Shown piece after piece: positions 1-13,460 of a stretch of DNA of 64,000 nucleotides. The position numbers were made by a program, and so were the translations under genes. The stretch lies in assembly GCA_035236585.1 (NCBI GenBank), contig CP141138.1, forward strand, positions 31,507,437-31,571,436. The letters are read 5' to 3'. The notes under the pieces were generated by a model. The model did no database searches. It was given only the letters and a program-made list of their open reading frames with translations, and was not told the DNA's origin. This DNA is from Warburgia ugandensis (lineage: Eukaryota > Streptophyta > Magnoliopsida > Canellales > Canellaceae). Each line of letters begins with the position of its first letter. Positions within the stretch are counted from its first letter, which is position 1.

Positions 1-450
<450 letters not shown>

Positions 451-654
451 ACCTTGGTTAGTGATTTTCCTTCTTTGAAGATCTGTGCATTGGAGACAGT
501 CAGAGATTGTCGAAGAAGATCAACAGAGCAGAAATGCTACAGATATGTCCAATCAGAGATGATCCATTTCTGCCTTCTACAACTAGAGTGAGATAGAGAA
601 AAGTTTGACAGGGGAAAGGGGAGGGTAGCCCGTGTTTGGTATTTTGGTAGCTAG

Positions 655-692
<38 letters not shown>
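655..692. repeat. Poly-A tract followed by GAAA-rich DNA
   Basis: Thirty-eight consecutive A residues, followed by ggaaagaaagaaag-type DNA. It could be the tail of a retroposed copy, but no source sequence or flanking target duplication is visible. Confidence 0.85.
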
Positions 693-694
<2 letters not shown>

Positions 695-894
695 AAAGAA
701 AGAAAGAAAAGAAAAGAAAAGAAAAAAGCTTACCCTGATTGCCTTTTCGATATACGATTTTGGGAGAAATCTACTTATTTTGAGGTATGTTTTCTCTAGA
801 ATAAGAAGCTTAATTATTTCTCCCACCGTCTAGCTTATCAAGAGTTTTTTACTTATTTTATAATAGAACTCAAATAAGTAGTTTCCCAGCATAG

Positions 895-1403
895 TGTCAC
901 AGACATGTGGTGCAAGGTCCGTGACCAAGGCTTGCAAGCTCTAAGGAAGGCTTACTTAGAGCATGGATATGGCCTAAGGGACTTAGGTCCATTGTTGAAG
1001 ATCCATGGAAGAAGGTCTGCTTCTAGAAGGCCCGGTTTCTAGAAGATTCCTTGTAAATATCTAGAAAGATGGAAGATTAAAGATTTATGTAGAAAGTTTT
1101 AGAGTGATCCTCAACCATTAGATGGTTGACATATGTAATGATCTCAACCATCCATTGAGGAGGTGGATGGGAGAGAGCAAGTATAAATAGGTGTAAGCTC
1201 CTCATTTGTAATCATCTTAGTTTTGTGAAACTTAATATAGTTGGAATGTTTCATTTCTAAGTTCCTCTCATTGAACGAGTGGGTGAGTGAGTGTAGCCCT
1301 AGCAAGTGAGAGTTGGGAGTTGAAGGCTGACTTGTGTCAAGAAAGGGAGTTATGCACAAATGCCGCACGGGTTTAGCAAAAGCGAAACTGCAATCCCATG
1401 ACA
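895..1403 (+). repeat. Left LTR of the short LTR element
   Basis: Direct repeat of 2335-2844. It contains tataaatagg near 1181, a plausible LTR promoter TATA box, matched by tataaatacg near 2620 in the other copy. Confidence 0.85.
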
Positions 1404-2334
1404 GTTGGTATCAGAGCAAGTCGACGTGGGAGTTGCTTAGCAAGTATTGGGGAAGGCTTGTGGCAACATCATGGCAAGTGAGTCAGGAGAGACCATCATG
1501 CCAGTGGAGGTTTGATTGAAGTTAAGGTGGGAGAAGTCTAGAGACCCATCATGGAAGTTGGCTTTGGACGCTCCGCTTTCTACTTTGGATGGGAGAATCA
1601 GTAAGTTTGAACAAACTTTGTCTGATTGTTTAAACAAATCGAGTAAATTCGTGGATGCCTTGAAAAGCCTCAAGGACAACATGCAAAGCACGGTCAAGGT
1701 GTCTAAGGTGATGGACGTTGAGATTGTGAATGAAGGAGAGTGCATGTCTAATTGCTTTGAGACTGTGGAAGGCACAATGACTAGTTCACATGAGGAAGTG
1801 GCTGGGTGGGTCAGAGGATATGGAGATAGCAAAGGAATCCACAATGAGTGTGGATGCAGCACAGCTAGGCTTAGGTGATGTAAGTTTGCTTGGGCCTGAT
1901 AAGTCCCAGAAGGAAGCGGTGATCAACATGGGTGTTGACACAATTCATAGCACAAAGGAGAGTGTGCCACAAGAAGAAGACTCCAGGAGGGGCGAATCTA
2001 ATCTAAGTCGTGTAGGGAGCACAATGATGAGTAGCTGCCACACTGATGTGCAGGAGGTACAACAGCATAGTGCAGCAATGGAAGGACGCAAGAGGAGCAA
2101 CTACCTACAGTTATACAGTGGTGCACAAGTGCACAGGGATGCTCGCACCATGGAGAAGACAAAGATGCTCCCCAAAAGGCACAAGCATGGCAAGATGCGA
2201 ATGTGCAAGGGGAGGAGCAAGGCATGACGTTTTAAAAGGATTACAAGGCAACATGGGTCACGCCATAGGTCGAAGCTCGCAACATTGAAGAAGATGGGTT
2301 GACGAGGGCATCTACATTATCAGGTGGGGAAGAA

Positions 2335-2844
2335 TGTCAAAGACATACGCTGCAAGGTCCGTGACCAAAGCTTGTAGGCTCTAAGGAAGGCTTACTTAGA
2401 ACGTGAATATGGCTAAGGGACTTAGGCCCACTGTTAAAGATCCATGGAAGAAGGCCTGCTTCTAGAAGGCCCAGTTTCTGAAAGATTCCTTGTAAATATC
2501 TAGAAAGAGGGAATATTAGATATTTATGTAGAAAGTTCTACAGTGATCCACAACCATTAGATGGTTAACATATGTAACAATCTTAGACATCCATTGAGGA
2601 GGTGAATGGGAGATAGCAAATATAAATACGTGTAAGCTCCTCATTTGTAATCATCTCAGTTTTGTGAAACTTAATATGTTGGAGTGTTTCATTTTTGAGT
2701 TCCTCTCATTACAGGAGTGGGTGAGTGAGTGTAGCCCTAGCAAGTGAGAGTTGGGAATTGAAGGTTGACTTGTACACAATTGCCAAGAGAGTTGTGTACA
2801 AGTGCCGCATGGGTTTAGCAAAGGTAAAACTGCCACCCGTGACA
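2335..2844 (+). repeat. Right LTR of the short LTR element
   Basis: Direct repeat of 895-1403 with scattered substitutions and a few small length differences. It is preceded by a purine-rich tract and ends TGACA. Confidence 0.85.
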
Positions 2845-2848
2845 ATAG

Positions 2849-3696
2849 GCTAAGAAAAGAATGGAAAAAAAGGTGTGCCTCAACGAGAGGCAACAACCTA
2901 CCATGTCTTTAAAGAAAGTCTACGGCATTCATCTTGTTCACCCTTCTTTAGATAGGCTACTGCTAAAAGACGACTTTAATTGGATCATTATAACTATTTT
3001 TCTTTGAATGAAAGTAAAAAACCTTTGATTTAAAACTAAGGTAAAGAGAAGAGTTTAAATGATTTGATTAGCAATGATTCTTCGCGTGTATACTATACAA
3101 ATTCAAGACGGACAATTGGATGAACGACATGGATCTTCATGAACATGCCTAGATATTCGTTAGTTGTTGCCTCACATTGGAGCATGCCTTTGTTTATCAT
3201 GCTTCTTTTTAATGCTTGCCCTTCTAAACTGCATTAGGAATTCCACTCGTAGCAATAGCATTTCTCATTTATCAACTAGGATAGACCAATGCTCGTGCAC
3301 CGTTGAATTTTCTTTGCCTTTTCTAAAGACCACAAATCGGTGACATACAATGTTCAAGATGGTACGAATTTCGGTGCGTGGAACGTCCCGAGAAGGATCT
3401 ATCAGACAGACGGTTTGGATCACCGATAATGGGATCCACATGACTCATCCACCGTTTAAGATCTCATCCAGCTTTATCCACTACCTAGAACTTTGAAAAA
3501 CATTTATTAAAAACCATGCTGCATATGCGAACATGTTACCAATCAACTTATAAAACGTGTCAACGAATACTTGGGAAGAAGGGTTTGCTTGATTTATCTG
3601 AAAGTCTGCGAGACAAAAGCCACGAGATACATGCATGGGGCTGATAGATGACTAGAAAATATGTATATGGGCAGCGACATTTGTCCGTCCTCCAGC
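2849..3696. other. Upstream region of the acidic-protein gene
   Basis: Unique-looking DNA with no protein-like frame. The last few hundred bases are the likely promoter of the gene whose TATA box lies at 3697. Confidence 0.4.
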
Positions 3697-3704
3697 TATA
3701 TAAA
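3697..3704 (+). promoter_or_regulatory. TATA box of the acidic-protein gene
   Basis: The sequence tatataaa lies 112 bp upstream of the ATG at 3809. A start site about 30 bp downstream (near 3728) would give a leader of about 80 nt. Confidence 0.6.
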
Positions 3705-3778
3705 CTGGAGAGTTGCAAGGCCCATATTGTTTCATAGACTCTGGTGCGGTTTGGTAGCTGCGTGTCTGAGGGTAGATA

Positions 3779-3808
3779 ATGTAGAAGCAAAGAGAGAGAT
3801 GAACAAAG

Positions 3809-3816
<8 letters not shown>
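3779..3816 (+). promoter_or_regulatory. Two upstream ORFs in the predicted 5' leader
   Basis: An ATG followed directly by TAG lies at 3779-3784, a minimal start-stop uORF. A second uORF of five codons starts at 3799 and stops with TGA at 3814-3816, overlapping the main ATG at 3809 in another frame. If transcription starts near 3728, both are in the mRNA and should reduce initiation at the main start. Confidence 0.45.
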
Positions 3817-4941
<1,125 letters not shown>

Positions 4942-6128
4942 GAGTATCTTAAGTGTAATTAATTGCACTTTAGAGATTAGCATAACTACTCAAAGACCAT
5001 GATTACAGACTTATTTTACCTCTCCTTTCGGATTTCGACCAAGTTCATCGCCAAAGAGGACTCGTCACATTTGAACTGCATAGAGTAAAGCAGAAATGTA
5101 TTTGTTAAATAGCTCAAAGGTCACGCAGTTCAAATTTGTTTCTTTCTTTGTAATTTACAGGTAATTTTGATAAATTAAGAGAGAGTCTGGGAATCCTGTT
5201 TCTAGTGTCTCTCATATCAGAGTGTAAAAGAGAAATGAGAATTGCTTCTTAATCTCTGCTTCTAAGCTCTGGAAACGAGAAAACAATTGCCAAAAGCACC
5301 TAATCTAGTAGAATGAGGATCAAAGAACTACTTTCAGCGTGGGACAGTGTTTGGAATCTTAGATGAATAAATACTATGTCAGCACATATAGCTTACACTT
5401 TCCTTTTTTCCGTCAATAACAAAGATTAACTTCAGTAGGAAATCTTCCGTGAGGAATGCTGGGCTAAAAGCCCGAAATAGACCTTAGTCAGAAGCGCCCT
5501 GCATTTGACTTTGGATAATCTGGCCCATTAATCTCATTATCCTGGCTTTGGATGACTGGTAGTCCAAACATCGAGAGGATTGGATTTAATAATTCTAACA
5601 TCTGGAAACTTTTCTATCACAAGAAATGGACCATTAGAAACTCTGGTCTGTAACAATGAGATAAAGATCTAACCTTACATGGGCCCCTTTCATGGCAAAT
5701 GTAGGACCTTCTGTGTAAGGTACATTTGGGGCTTTCCACGGTTATCTGATTTCTCTAGAAAAATGGAGAAATTTTGAGTCGACGGAATTTAGGTGATTTT
5801 TTTTTTTATGAGCTTTTAGTAAGAGAAAGTTCCATCTCAAAATAGTGAGTCTTGGAGAGAGAGACCTTGGTGAAAAAACCCCGTTTTAATTTTACTTACC
5901 TGACCCCAGTCATCTATGCACCAATATATAATTTTATACATGTTGAGGTTGTAAATAGTAGGGGAAAAACCTGTCTTGGACCTGCAAAATAGGATAATGC
6001 TGCATCATTAACATGCTTTAATGACAAATTTTGCGCTGATAAGACTGAAAAATGGTTACCACGCTGTCAATCAGATGTTTATAGTATCAAAATTTGGAAA
6101 CAATGTATTTACACATATGATCATTGCA

Positions 6129-6131
<3 letters not shown>
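4942..6131 (+). other. 3' UTR and downstream intergenic DNA
   Basis: No further coding signal is visible after the TAG at 4939. A canonical aataaa at 5366-5371 is a possible poly(A) signal, giving a 3' UTR of about 430-450 nt. Confidence 0.4.

Positions 6132-6171
<40 letters not shown>
6132..6171. repeat. (GA)n microsatellite
   Basis: About 20 GA units. They directly abut the SINE fragment that follows, in the place where the SINE 5' half should be. Confidence 0.95.
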
Positions 6172-6173
<2 letters not shown>

Positions 6174-6252
6174 CTTCGTGTGTACTATTGATCCTTGTGG
6201 TCCGCCCTTTTCTCAACCCTGCATATGCAAAAACTTCATGTACCGAGTTGCA
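6172..6252 (+). mobile_element. 5'-truncated Au-type SINE
   Basis: The run ggcttcgtgtgtactattg, followed by ccttgtggtccgcccttttc and then gcatatgcaaaaacttcatg and taccg, follows the 3' half of the plant Au SINE as I recall it (GGCTGCGTAC, CCTTGTGGTCCGGCCCTTCC, CGCATAGCGGGAGCTTAGTG, CACCGGGCTGCCC). The tRNA-derived half with the pol III boxes is absent. No target duplication was found. Confidence 0.65.
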
Positions 6253-8483
6253 TCTTAGGTCATATGAGCCATTCTTCTTTGCGCCTTACACCTGTTAAAT
6301 TTTCTAGGTAGGACGGCGAGGCCTTGCATGAACTTGGGTTTTTACGAATTAGACTTACTAAAACGTTGGACTTGTGATTTTACGAAATAGACTAGTCAGG
6401 GATAGAAGCAAGACTGGTTTCAGAGTAGGCCCCGGCCCCCTCAAATTTGGAAAGAGATTTGTCCATTGGACATAATGGATAGCCAACGTTATGCCTAGGC
6501 CCTGCCCTCATCCCTTTGGCACATTTTTAACATATAAATAAAAAAATTTGAACAATATTTCTCTCTCATTTCCCTCCTCTCTCCCTTGCTTTCCATGGAA
6601 AGGCCTCCTTCCCTGGTTATTGAACCTAAAATCTTTCATGTAGAACAGAAAAAAACGGCTGATTTTAGATATCTATCGTCTCTCTGACATTGATTCTCGG
6701 TCTTTCTGGCAACTCTACCAAGTTCAAAGGTAGAGTTCGTGCAACTGATCAAGAGATTTGATGCTTATAACATCGTCAAGATGTCCAATGTCTTTAATAA
6801 CGAGGTCTTCTTTTGAGGAACGCTAGAATTCTGTGCCGGAAACATGTTATGGTGTTGCAGCCCACTTTACCATTGTGGGACTCCGTTGGTGGCATATTTT
6901 TATGCGGGTCTTACCAAAAATTGTGTTATTGGGTAAATATATTCAACCAACTCCAATCCTTTTACCAATTACCATCTTAGAAGATTTTACACACATTTGG
7001 TTGATCAGTTCCGTCTTCATCTGATTTCTGTAACTCTAAATATATTATGTACTAAACAACATCACGATTCGGATTTTGAAGCCCCAAAAATGTGCTTTCA
7101 ACATGTCGATTTTGGACCGTTCAGTTAGTGGTGTTTCTAACCATAAAGGCTGTGAATTGAAGATTTTTCTTGGATTCTCATTTTGATTTCAGGCCGAGGC
7201 CAGAATCTTAGCTTTTATGCAAAATGTCGTAAATTTTATTTATTTTCTTTCACAGAAAATGTTAATATTAGTGACTTAGAGTAATTTGTATGTTATATGA
7301 TATTTTCAATTCCTAATTATGAAAAATTTCACCATGTTACTTCCAGTCCCCTTTAGAGTCATAGCTCTGTCATTGATTGGGTTTCAGTGAAAAGCTCAAA
7401 CCTATCTTTTAATCCAAGGAGATTTGGCTCAAAATAAGCCATTGTCTTAGATGGGGCATGCAACCTTCATTTGATGATCTTAATTTTTATTCTCCTAATC
7501 AGTAAGATTACTTCTAGCGAAAGTCGATTATTTTACTTTTCTTCAAAAATATACGTAGTTCTCTGAATGTGTAATAAGACTCTCGCACTGAGACGAAGCT
7601 TCCTTCTCCGACATCTCTCAAACCATGGGACGAGATTCTACCTTGGCTTGTTCTAGAGACCAGTGACCTCACTTTAATTGCCAGTTGGTTTTTGAGCATT
7701 TTGGGCTTTTGATGGATTTGGGTTTGAATTTTATTTTTATTTTTATTTTTTAATCTCTGGATAGCTAGATCCCTGCCGAAACTCGAGTTCTGTTGTCTCA
7801 AACAAATGAAAAAAGAGGAAAAAATAGGATAGACTGATTTGTGGATAAAGAGAAATGAGACTCTTCAGGTTTCACCTATGATTCCACGACCGACGTCGAA
7901 GAAAGAGAATTTGAAGGTGATGAAAGGAATATTGAAGAAGAATATGCATTTGCCTAGTCAAAATGATATGAGCAACAGCAACATGGACAGGCGATTCAAA
8001 GGCAAAGTGTATTAGAGGTGGGAAAAGAAGATGGGGAGTTGGTTGTAGTTTGAAGTGGTTTTCTTGGTATCCAACTGTACAGATTTTATTTGTTTATGAT
8101 GCAGGTCATGTTAAGTTTTCTTGCTTTCGTGTTATTAGTTCCTGTAATATAGGACTAGTGGGGACCTATTATGTAGGAGGTGGTTATTATTTTTCATTCC
8201 CTAAATTGTAAGCTGGAAACGAGATTATAGAAAAAAGGTGAAAATTATCTCAAAACTATTTTCATGAGATCGTTGGGTTCTCTCTATTGAGCCCATTCTT
8301 TCACTTACAAAAATAGGTCATCAAGGAAGAAAATCTAATAAACACTCTAACTTCTCTGACTTTGTTGTTAATTGCCCTGTAACTTGATCACAAGTATGGG
8401 ACCGTAACACAAAGTTTACCAAAAGAGTGAAGAAAATATTGGAAACTAGAAAAAGTAGAAGGGGGGAAGATTTGCTATGCAGT
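6253..8483. other. Intergenic, no gene seen
   Basis: AT-rich DNA. Open frames here (for example a minus-strand frame at 7514-7801 rich in Lys and Asn) lack recognisable motifs, splice context or conservation clues, so no gene is called. Confidence 0.35.
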
Positions 8484-8641
8484 TCTTGCAGATTTCAAAT
8501 TAAAGGGCAGCCCTGGTACACGAAGCTTTTGCCTATGCAGGGTCCGAGGAAGGGACAGACCACAAGGGCCTAAAGTACACAGCCTTACCTTGCATTTTGC
8601 AAGAAGCTGTTTCCACACCTTATCTTGCAGATTTCAAATTA
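8484..8641 (-). mobile_element. Au-type SINE, 5'-truncated, with 19-bp target duplication
   Basis: The body (8503-8622), read on the minus strand, gives ggaaacagcttcttgcaaaa, then aaggtaaggctgtgtac, cccttgtggtctgtcccttc and accagggctgcccttt, the order of an Au SINE 3' region. It is flanked by identical 19-bp direct repeats tcttgcagatttcaaatta at 8484-8502 and 8623-8641. The A and B boxes are missing, so this copy was 5'-truncated on insertion and cannot be transcribed by pol III itself. The intact target duplication suggests a fairly recent insertion. Confidence 0.85.
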
Positions 8642-10169
8642 TAGAATCAAAATATAGTGTAAAACTATAACAAAGGGGGAGTAAGCTTGAGCGGAGCACA
8701 GTTATCCGATCAAAAAGAGTGCTAAGAAGGAAGAATCTTCATCAAAATCATGGATTGAGGAATGAATACAGGTGTCTACAGCCAGAATATAAGCAAAACA
8801 GGAAGAATTGCTTGGTGTTTCTATTCAAAACTCGCCTAAATCCTACTAGGAAGCCTTGCAAGGGTCAAACTCTCAAAACTAGGTTTTGGCATCTTAATCA
8901 GTACTCCAAATTAGCTGATCAGATAGTTCAACAGAAAAGAGAGATATTGGCTAGATCATTGGTTGGAACAATCAGATGTCCAAATTTATCCAGTGGTGCA
9001 TTATTTGACGAATTGGAGATGAATGAGGTGATGCAAAATAAGAGGAATAATAGAAGGCAAAATAACAAAATAAAAAGCAAAACATTAAGCACACTTCTAT
9101 TAATTGATAAAAGTCTATAAATAGGCATTACAAGAGTAGTAAAACAACAAACTAGTCTTACCCACTAACTTCTATAAAACAACCATTAACTTTTACCACT
9201 AACTCCCATAAAACTACCACTAACTTTTACCACTAAAATCAATAAAACTACCACTAACCAACTTTCAAAGCTACTCAAACAACTATCTTTCAAATAACTA
9301 AATCTTAACATGAGGAAATCTTCACGAGACAAATTGGGAATAAGGGGTAGGTCATCATTTTTCCATCAATTCAATTTGTTGATAGATTGATTGCAAAGAA
9401 TTGGTCCACCCAAGTTGGATCATTTCTATCTAAAGAGATGGGCTCCGGCATGGCCAAGGGATTACACTAGATCATGGTTAAAGATATGCCATTTGATGCT
9501 TGGGAGTTATCCATTTTGAAAATTACTGTAGATTTATTTTAGAGTTTCTAAGGACTTGACGACTCCTCTTTAACAAAGACAATACTGGGACAGTAAAAAT
9601 GCTTGGTAAGACAGTAGGAAAACCTCCGAATTGACTGAAAGTACAAATTTTAAACTGCACAGACATTGGGTTGGTCTGCCAAAACAGGAAATTAGAAATC
9701 CAATTTTTAAACTGAAGATAAATGACATTCTTACAAGTCGGTGGAGATTAGAAAGTGAAAGAGTGCCAACAAAGATGTTGGCTCGATAAGAGGTTGGGCC
9801 AAAAGACAAGCAATTGTGATTCCAACAATCTTCTTCTCTATAATATGAAGAAAACATAGAGCATTGAGTAGAGAACATCTATTACTCATTCTTCTCATAG
9901 GATTGAGAATGTTTTGATGTGATGGGTGAATCTTAACCCCATTCAAAGAGCCCAAAAGGACAACCCACAAAAAATGCACAAAATAATGAGCAGGAGAAAA
10001 TCCAAAAATAAACATGTACAACTATGAAAAAATTGAGAAGGTATGCTCATAGTTAGGCCTTTCTACTGAAGGGAAAGAAGAGGAAGCAACGGGATATTTT
10101 AAGACTTTATAGCTAACCCTTCAAGAAATCCCATGTCGCAGAGATAGGGCTAGTTCTACGAAAGGCCAA
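8642..10169. other. Intergenic, with a short AC-rich tandem array
   Basis: The open frame at 8719-9120 has low-complexity Lys/Asn/Arg composition and no family motif. A tandem array follows at 9158-9262. Part of 9300-10169 may be the decayed 5' region of the L1-type LINE that follows, but I could not match it to a domain. Confidence 0.35.
9158..9262. repeat. Short tandem array, unit about 35 bp
   Basis: About three units built on accactaacttttaccact plus aactcccataaaact, with small differences between units. Confidence 0.75.
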
Positions 10170-11340
10170 TGTGAACAATGATGTTGAACTCGTGGAATCT
10201 GAGAATGATTAATTGCCTTAAGAGAAGGTCTCTATCAAGAAGTTTTTGCTAAATCTACAACAAACTATGCTTTGTTTCAGGATACTAAATTAAGATCATA
10301 TGAACTTTATACTATGAGATCATTGAGATTTAATATATCATTCCAATGGCCTCAAATGGATGCACTAGTTCTTCTTGTGAGATTTTGGATGTCTGGAATG
10401 AGAAGCTTTTGTGGACAAAAAAATAAACTCTGAGCTTGTGGTAGCTACGTTGAAGTGGAATTTCAAATAGTTTGAAACGATGGTCTTGTCAATTTATGGA
10501 TTTTAAGATGACAATAATAGGGATCGGATGATTGGTTATCTAATTCAAAGGTTTTGCAATTGAATTTACCTATCTGCATGCTTGAGGACTTCAATACAAT
10601 TTGATGCCTACATGAGAGATCAACTGCTAATAGGATTATGAGACAGATGAGAGAGTTCTCACAATTCATCTTCAATGCAAACTTAATTCATTTGCTTAAT
10701 TTAGGTGGTCTCTTTTCATAGTCCAATCAACAATCCTTGCCAATTTTAAGCATAATTGACTGATCTCTTATATTTGGATGTTACTGACCAAATTTCCTTT
10801 CATTCCAATCCCTACTACGCAGCCCATTTCAAATTATTGAGTGTTTGTTGGGAGTTGAATCCATCTTCTTGAGGGCCAAATGATTTAGATTTGGTAATGG
10901 ATGTCTACATGAGAAACAATTCTTCCAGAAGGTACTAGATTGGTGGAATATTGTTCCCAAGGAGAGAGAAATGGAAAGTATCTTCCCTACCAAATTGGCT
11001 TTGTGAAACAAACACTCATAGGGGCAATGAACTCAAAAAGGAAAAAGGTGGAAGGAGAGAGAAGCTACTTAAGTTGACTATGGATATCAACTTGTTGAAG
11101 AAAGAAGATCTTCTTTCTACATAAGAAAAACTTTGAGGGCACTAGCGAAGGAAGAACTTTTACATGAGGAATTCTTTTATGAAATTTCAATGAAAATAAA
11201 AATGAAGAACAAAGTACCTTATAGAAGGGATCAGAACTCAATGTTTTTTCATCAAATCATTGGCTTCAAACTAAAGCAAATCTTATCACAAGCCTGATTA
11301 TTGATGAATAGGTTTTTGAAGATCTAGAGCATTTAAGCAC
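10170..11340 (+). mobile_element. Decayed L1-type LINE fragment (endonuclease to RT linker)
   Basis: Across several shifted frames the translation follows plant L1-type LINE ORF2. A WN(V)RGLN-like start lies near 10190, then CFQDTKL (10270-10290), GDFN-like DFNTI (about 10585-10600), MRQMREFSQFI (about 10640) and GGLFS (about 10705). Further on come a DWWN-like stretch (about 10940) and an EGDxNSxFFH-like stretch (about 11230-11260). Many stops and frameshifts are present. The RT domain is not recognisable after about 11340, so the copy is truncated or too diverged. This is a different LINE lineage from the RTE copies in the window. Confidence 0.65.
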
Positions 11341-11984
11341 TCAATTTTAACACACTTTGATCATAGTAATCCAAAACATTATTCTTTGATGATGATATAT
11401 AGTTGCCCATAGAGCATCTCATTTATGTAGAATTTGCCACATGACCCATATCTTACAAACTCATCATCTGTACATATCTCCCTTTTGGAATAAGTTTGCA
11501 TGACCGTGGGAGTGATCATTCGACCATACAAACCATGAGTCAAGTACATGTGCATCCTTCTAAAAGATCATAGAAGCATCCAATCGGTGATGTGTAATAC
11601 ATATAGAAATATTACATATATACCTTTATATTTAGAGGGTTTAATCCCAAAACTTTTCATAAATAACACTAACTGGGGTTAATTTTATATTTTGTAGGTC
11701 TATGATACAAATGAGAAAAAATGCACAAATTTGGCAACTTTGACCCTAAAAGAGCAAGTTTACAATCTGAGCAAAGTTATGGGCATGTCTACCAAATTTG
11801 TGAAGTCTAGAAGTCCACAATGCTAAGAGGGTGTCATTATCATTTTTAACAAGTTAAAAATCCTAAAAGCATCACTGACCTTATTCGTACAAAAGAGGAT
11901 GCAAATATGAAAACATAGGGTGTGAAAACTTCCATGCATCCATGTGGTTCACCACATTTAGGGAGCTTCTATGTAAAGCTTAAG

Positions 11985-12240
11985 AGCTACAAAAGCCAAA
12001 GGAAGCACACATGTGAAGTACACTCAAGCTGGGGCCCACAAGAGACTTAAAACCCTAACTTTATCTCTCTCTTTATTGCAGAATGAGGACCACCTACATT
12101 TGTTCCATAATTTTTCCATGCAAAGATGGTGCATACCACTTAATTTCACATTAAATACATGTATGAATGAGTGTGATTTGTGGAGAAAAATAAGGAGGGA
12201 GGAGTGTAATAATTGTAATTTTAAAAAGTTTATTTTATGT
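11985..12240 (+). repeat. Dispersed repeat X, copy 1
   Basis: This segment (aaaggaagcacacatgtgaa, then ccaccta, then a-rich DNA with aaggagggaggag) is clearly related to 17156-17374. The identity of the repeat is unknown. Confidence 0.6.
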
Positions 12241-12653
12241 AGTTTTTAATTTGAAAAAAAGGAAAATAAAATAGAAATTTATAGATGATCTTTTTTATAA
12301 AAGTCAAATAAGGTATTGAAACCTTAATAATTATATTGTACTCGAAAAAACAAATCCAATACATTAAGAATGCTAGAAACGAAATCCAGATGTGGTTACA
12401 AGATTTTTAACATTAGGGGCATTTTAATAATTTTTCAAATGGGCCCATTTATATGTTTTTTTTTTAAATTAAAAATTGATGAAACATGAGGGGTCAGTTT
12501 TGATAATGACACCCCTTGTAACACCCTTTCCACCCATTGCTGCCCACACCCGTGTTTTCCTCCTTTCCCATCAGTGACGCAGGTAACGGTGGCATAACAG
12601 AATCCACCACTGTCACGCATCTGCCAATGGAGATGCCTAAGCAATCGGCAATA

Positions 12654-12656
<3 letters not shown>

Positions 12657-12731
<75 letters not shown>
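12657..12731. repeat. (CT)n microsatellite
   Basis: About 37 CT units. Frames reading through it (Leu-Ser or Glu-Arg repeats) are not genes. Confidence 0.97.
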
Positions 12732-12733
<2 letters not shown>

Positions 12734-13416
12734 ATTGGTAAGCCCAAAAATGTTTGAACCCACAAAATGGCTTAAGTAAGCACATTCTTCCCCCTCCCCC
12801 TCATTTTTCCATTCTTTTTTTGGTCTTGTCCTCCCAAATCTCTGGCAAATCTGTTTCCACTAGATGGTAGTCTACAAGTGAAAACAAATCCATTAGATCT
12901 ATATGGGAACCACCTCAATGACATATTTGATAGAGGATCTGAGCTGTCCAATGAGTTTGTGGGACCCCAAAACCCTATAAACCCAAAAATAGTAAACTTT
13001 TGAATGATCCTGGACGTTGATTAGGGACTAGAATGAATAGACGATCCAGATCAGATTGTCTCATCCCAGTCAACCTAATCAGTGACTAGAATGCACCTAG
13101 CAAAGTGTGATGGAGATGCAGTAGCTCAAAGCGTCCCCGAGCTTGCGCACGCATGTGGGGGTAGTCACAGACTGCCCAAAACACTAATTGTGATGCACCA
13201 CAGTTATGTTTCGGGAATCAGGATGCACCGAGACATATCAGAGCTTGTGTTTCACTCAAGTGCATCCTAGTGATAACTCTTTTAACTGTTTTAAGTTCAA
13301 ATTTTTAACCACAACTATTAAAATGATTCCCAAATTGTGATCAGAAAGGTCCATTGAACTCATATTGATGACATGGACCTAATTATACAAAAAAATTAGA
13401 ATCAAAGAGCATTTTT
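12732..13416. other. Intergenic, no gene seen
   Basis: No feature beyond short uninformative frames. It ends at a 22-bp tandem duplication at 13417-13460. Confidence 0.35.
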
Positions 13417-13460
13417 AATATGTGAGGTAGTAGCTTTTAATATGCGAGGTAGTAGCTTTT
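13417..13460. repeat. 22-bp tandem duplication
   Basis: aatatgtgaggtagtagctttt is followed at once by the same unit with one change (aatatgcgagg...). It sits at the edge of gypsy element A's leader region. Confidence 0.9.

Larger units (their letters stand above)
895..2844 (+). mobile_element. Short LTR element lacking pol (TRIM/LARD-like fossil)
   Basis: Two direct repeats of about 510 bp (895-1403 and 2335-2844) begin TGTCA and end TGACA, the TG...CA form of LTRs. Just inside the left LTR at 1406-1417 is tggtatcagagc, which matches the initiator-Met tRNA primer-binding site. A purine-rich tract (about 2322-2334) precedes the right LTR. The four bases atag flank both ends and may be the target duplication. 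The interior is only about 0.9 kb. It holds a short gag-like leader reading frame and no protease, RT or integrase, so movement would need proteins from another element. The LTRs differ at scattered positions, so it is not very recent. Lineage (copia or gypsy) cannot be told from this. Confidence 0.85.

Noticed and set aside
500-826. Minus-strand frame rich in Phe
   Set aside because: Produced by the poly-A tract and GAAA-rich DNA; not a membrane protein.
1516-2227. Host gene with Glu/Ser-rich protein
   Set aside because: It lies entirely between two LTRs, so it is element interior rather than a host gene.
8719-9120. 133-residue + strand frame
   Set aside because: Low-complexity Lys/Asn/Arg composition, no domain, splice or promoter support; left as intergenic.
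12435-12785. Minus-strand frame with a long Glu-Arg run
   Set aside because: Same microsatellite effect; flanking residues carry no motif.
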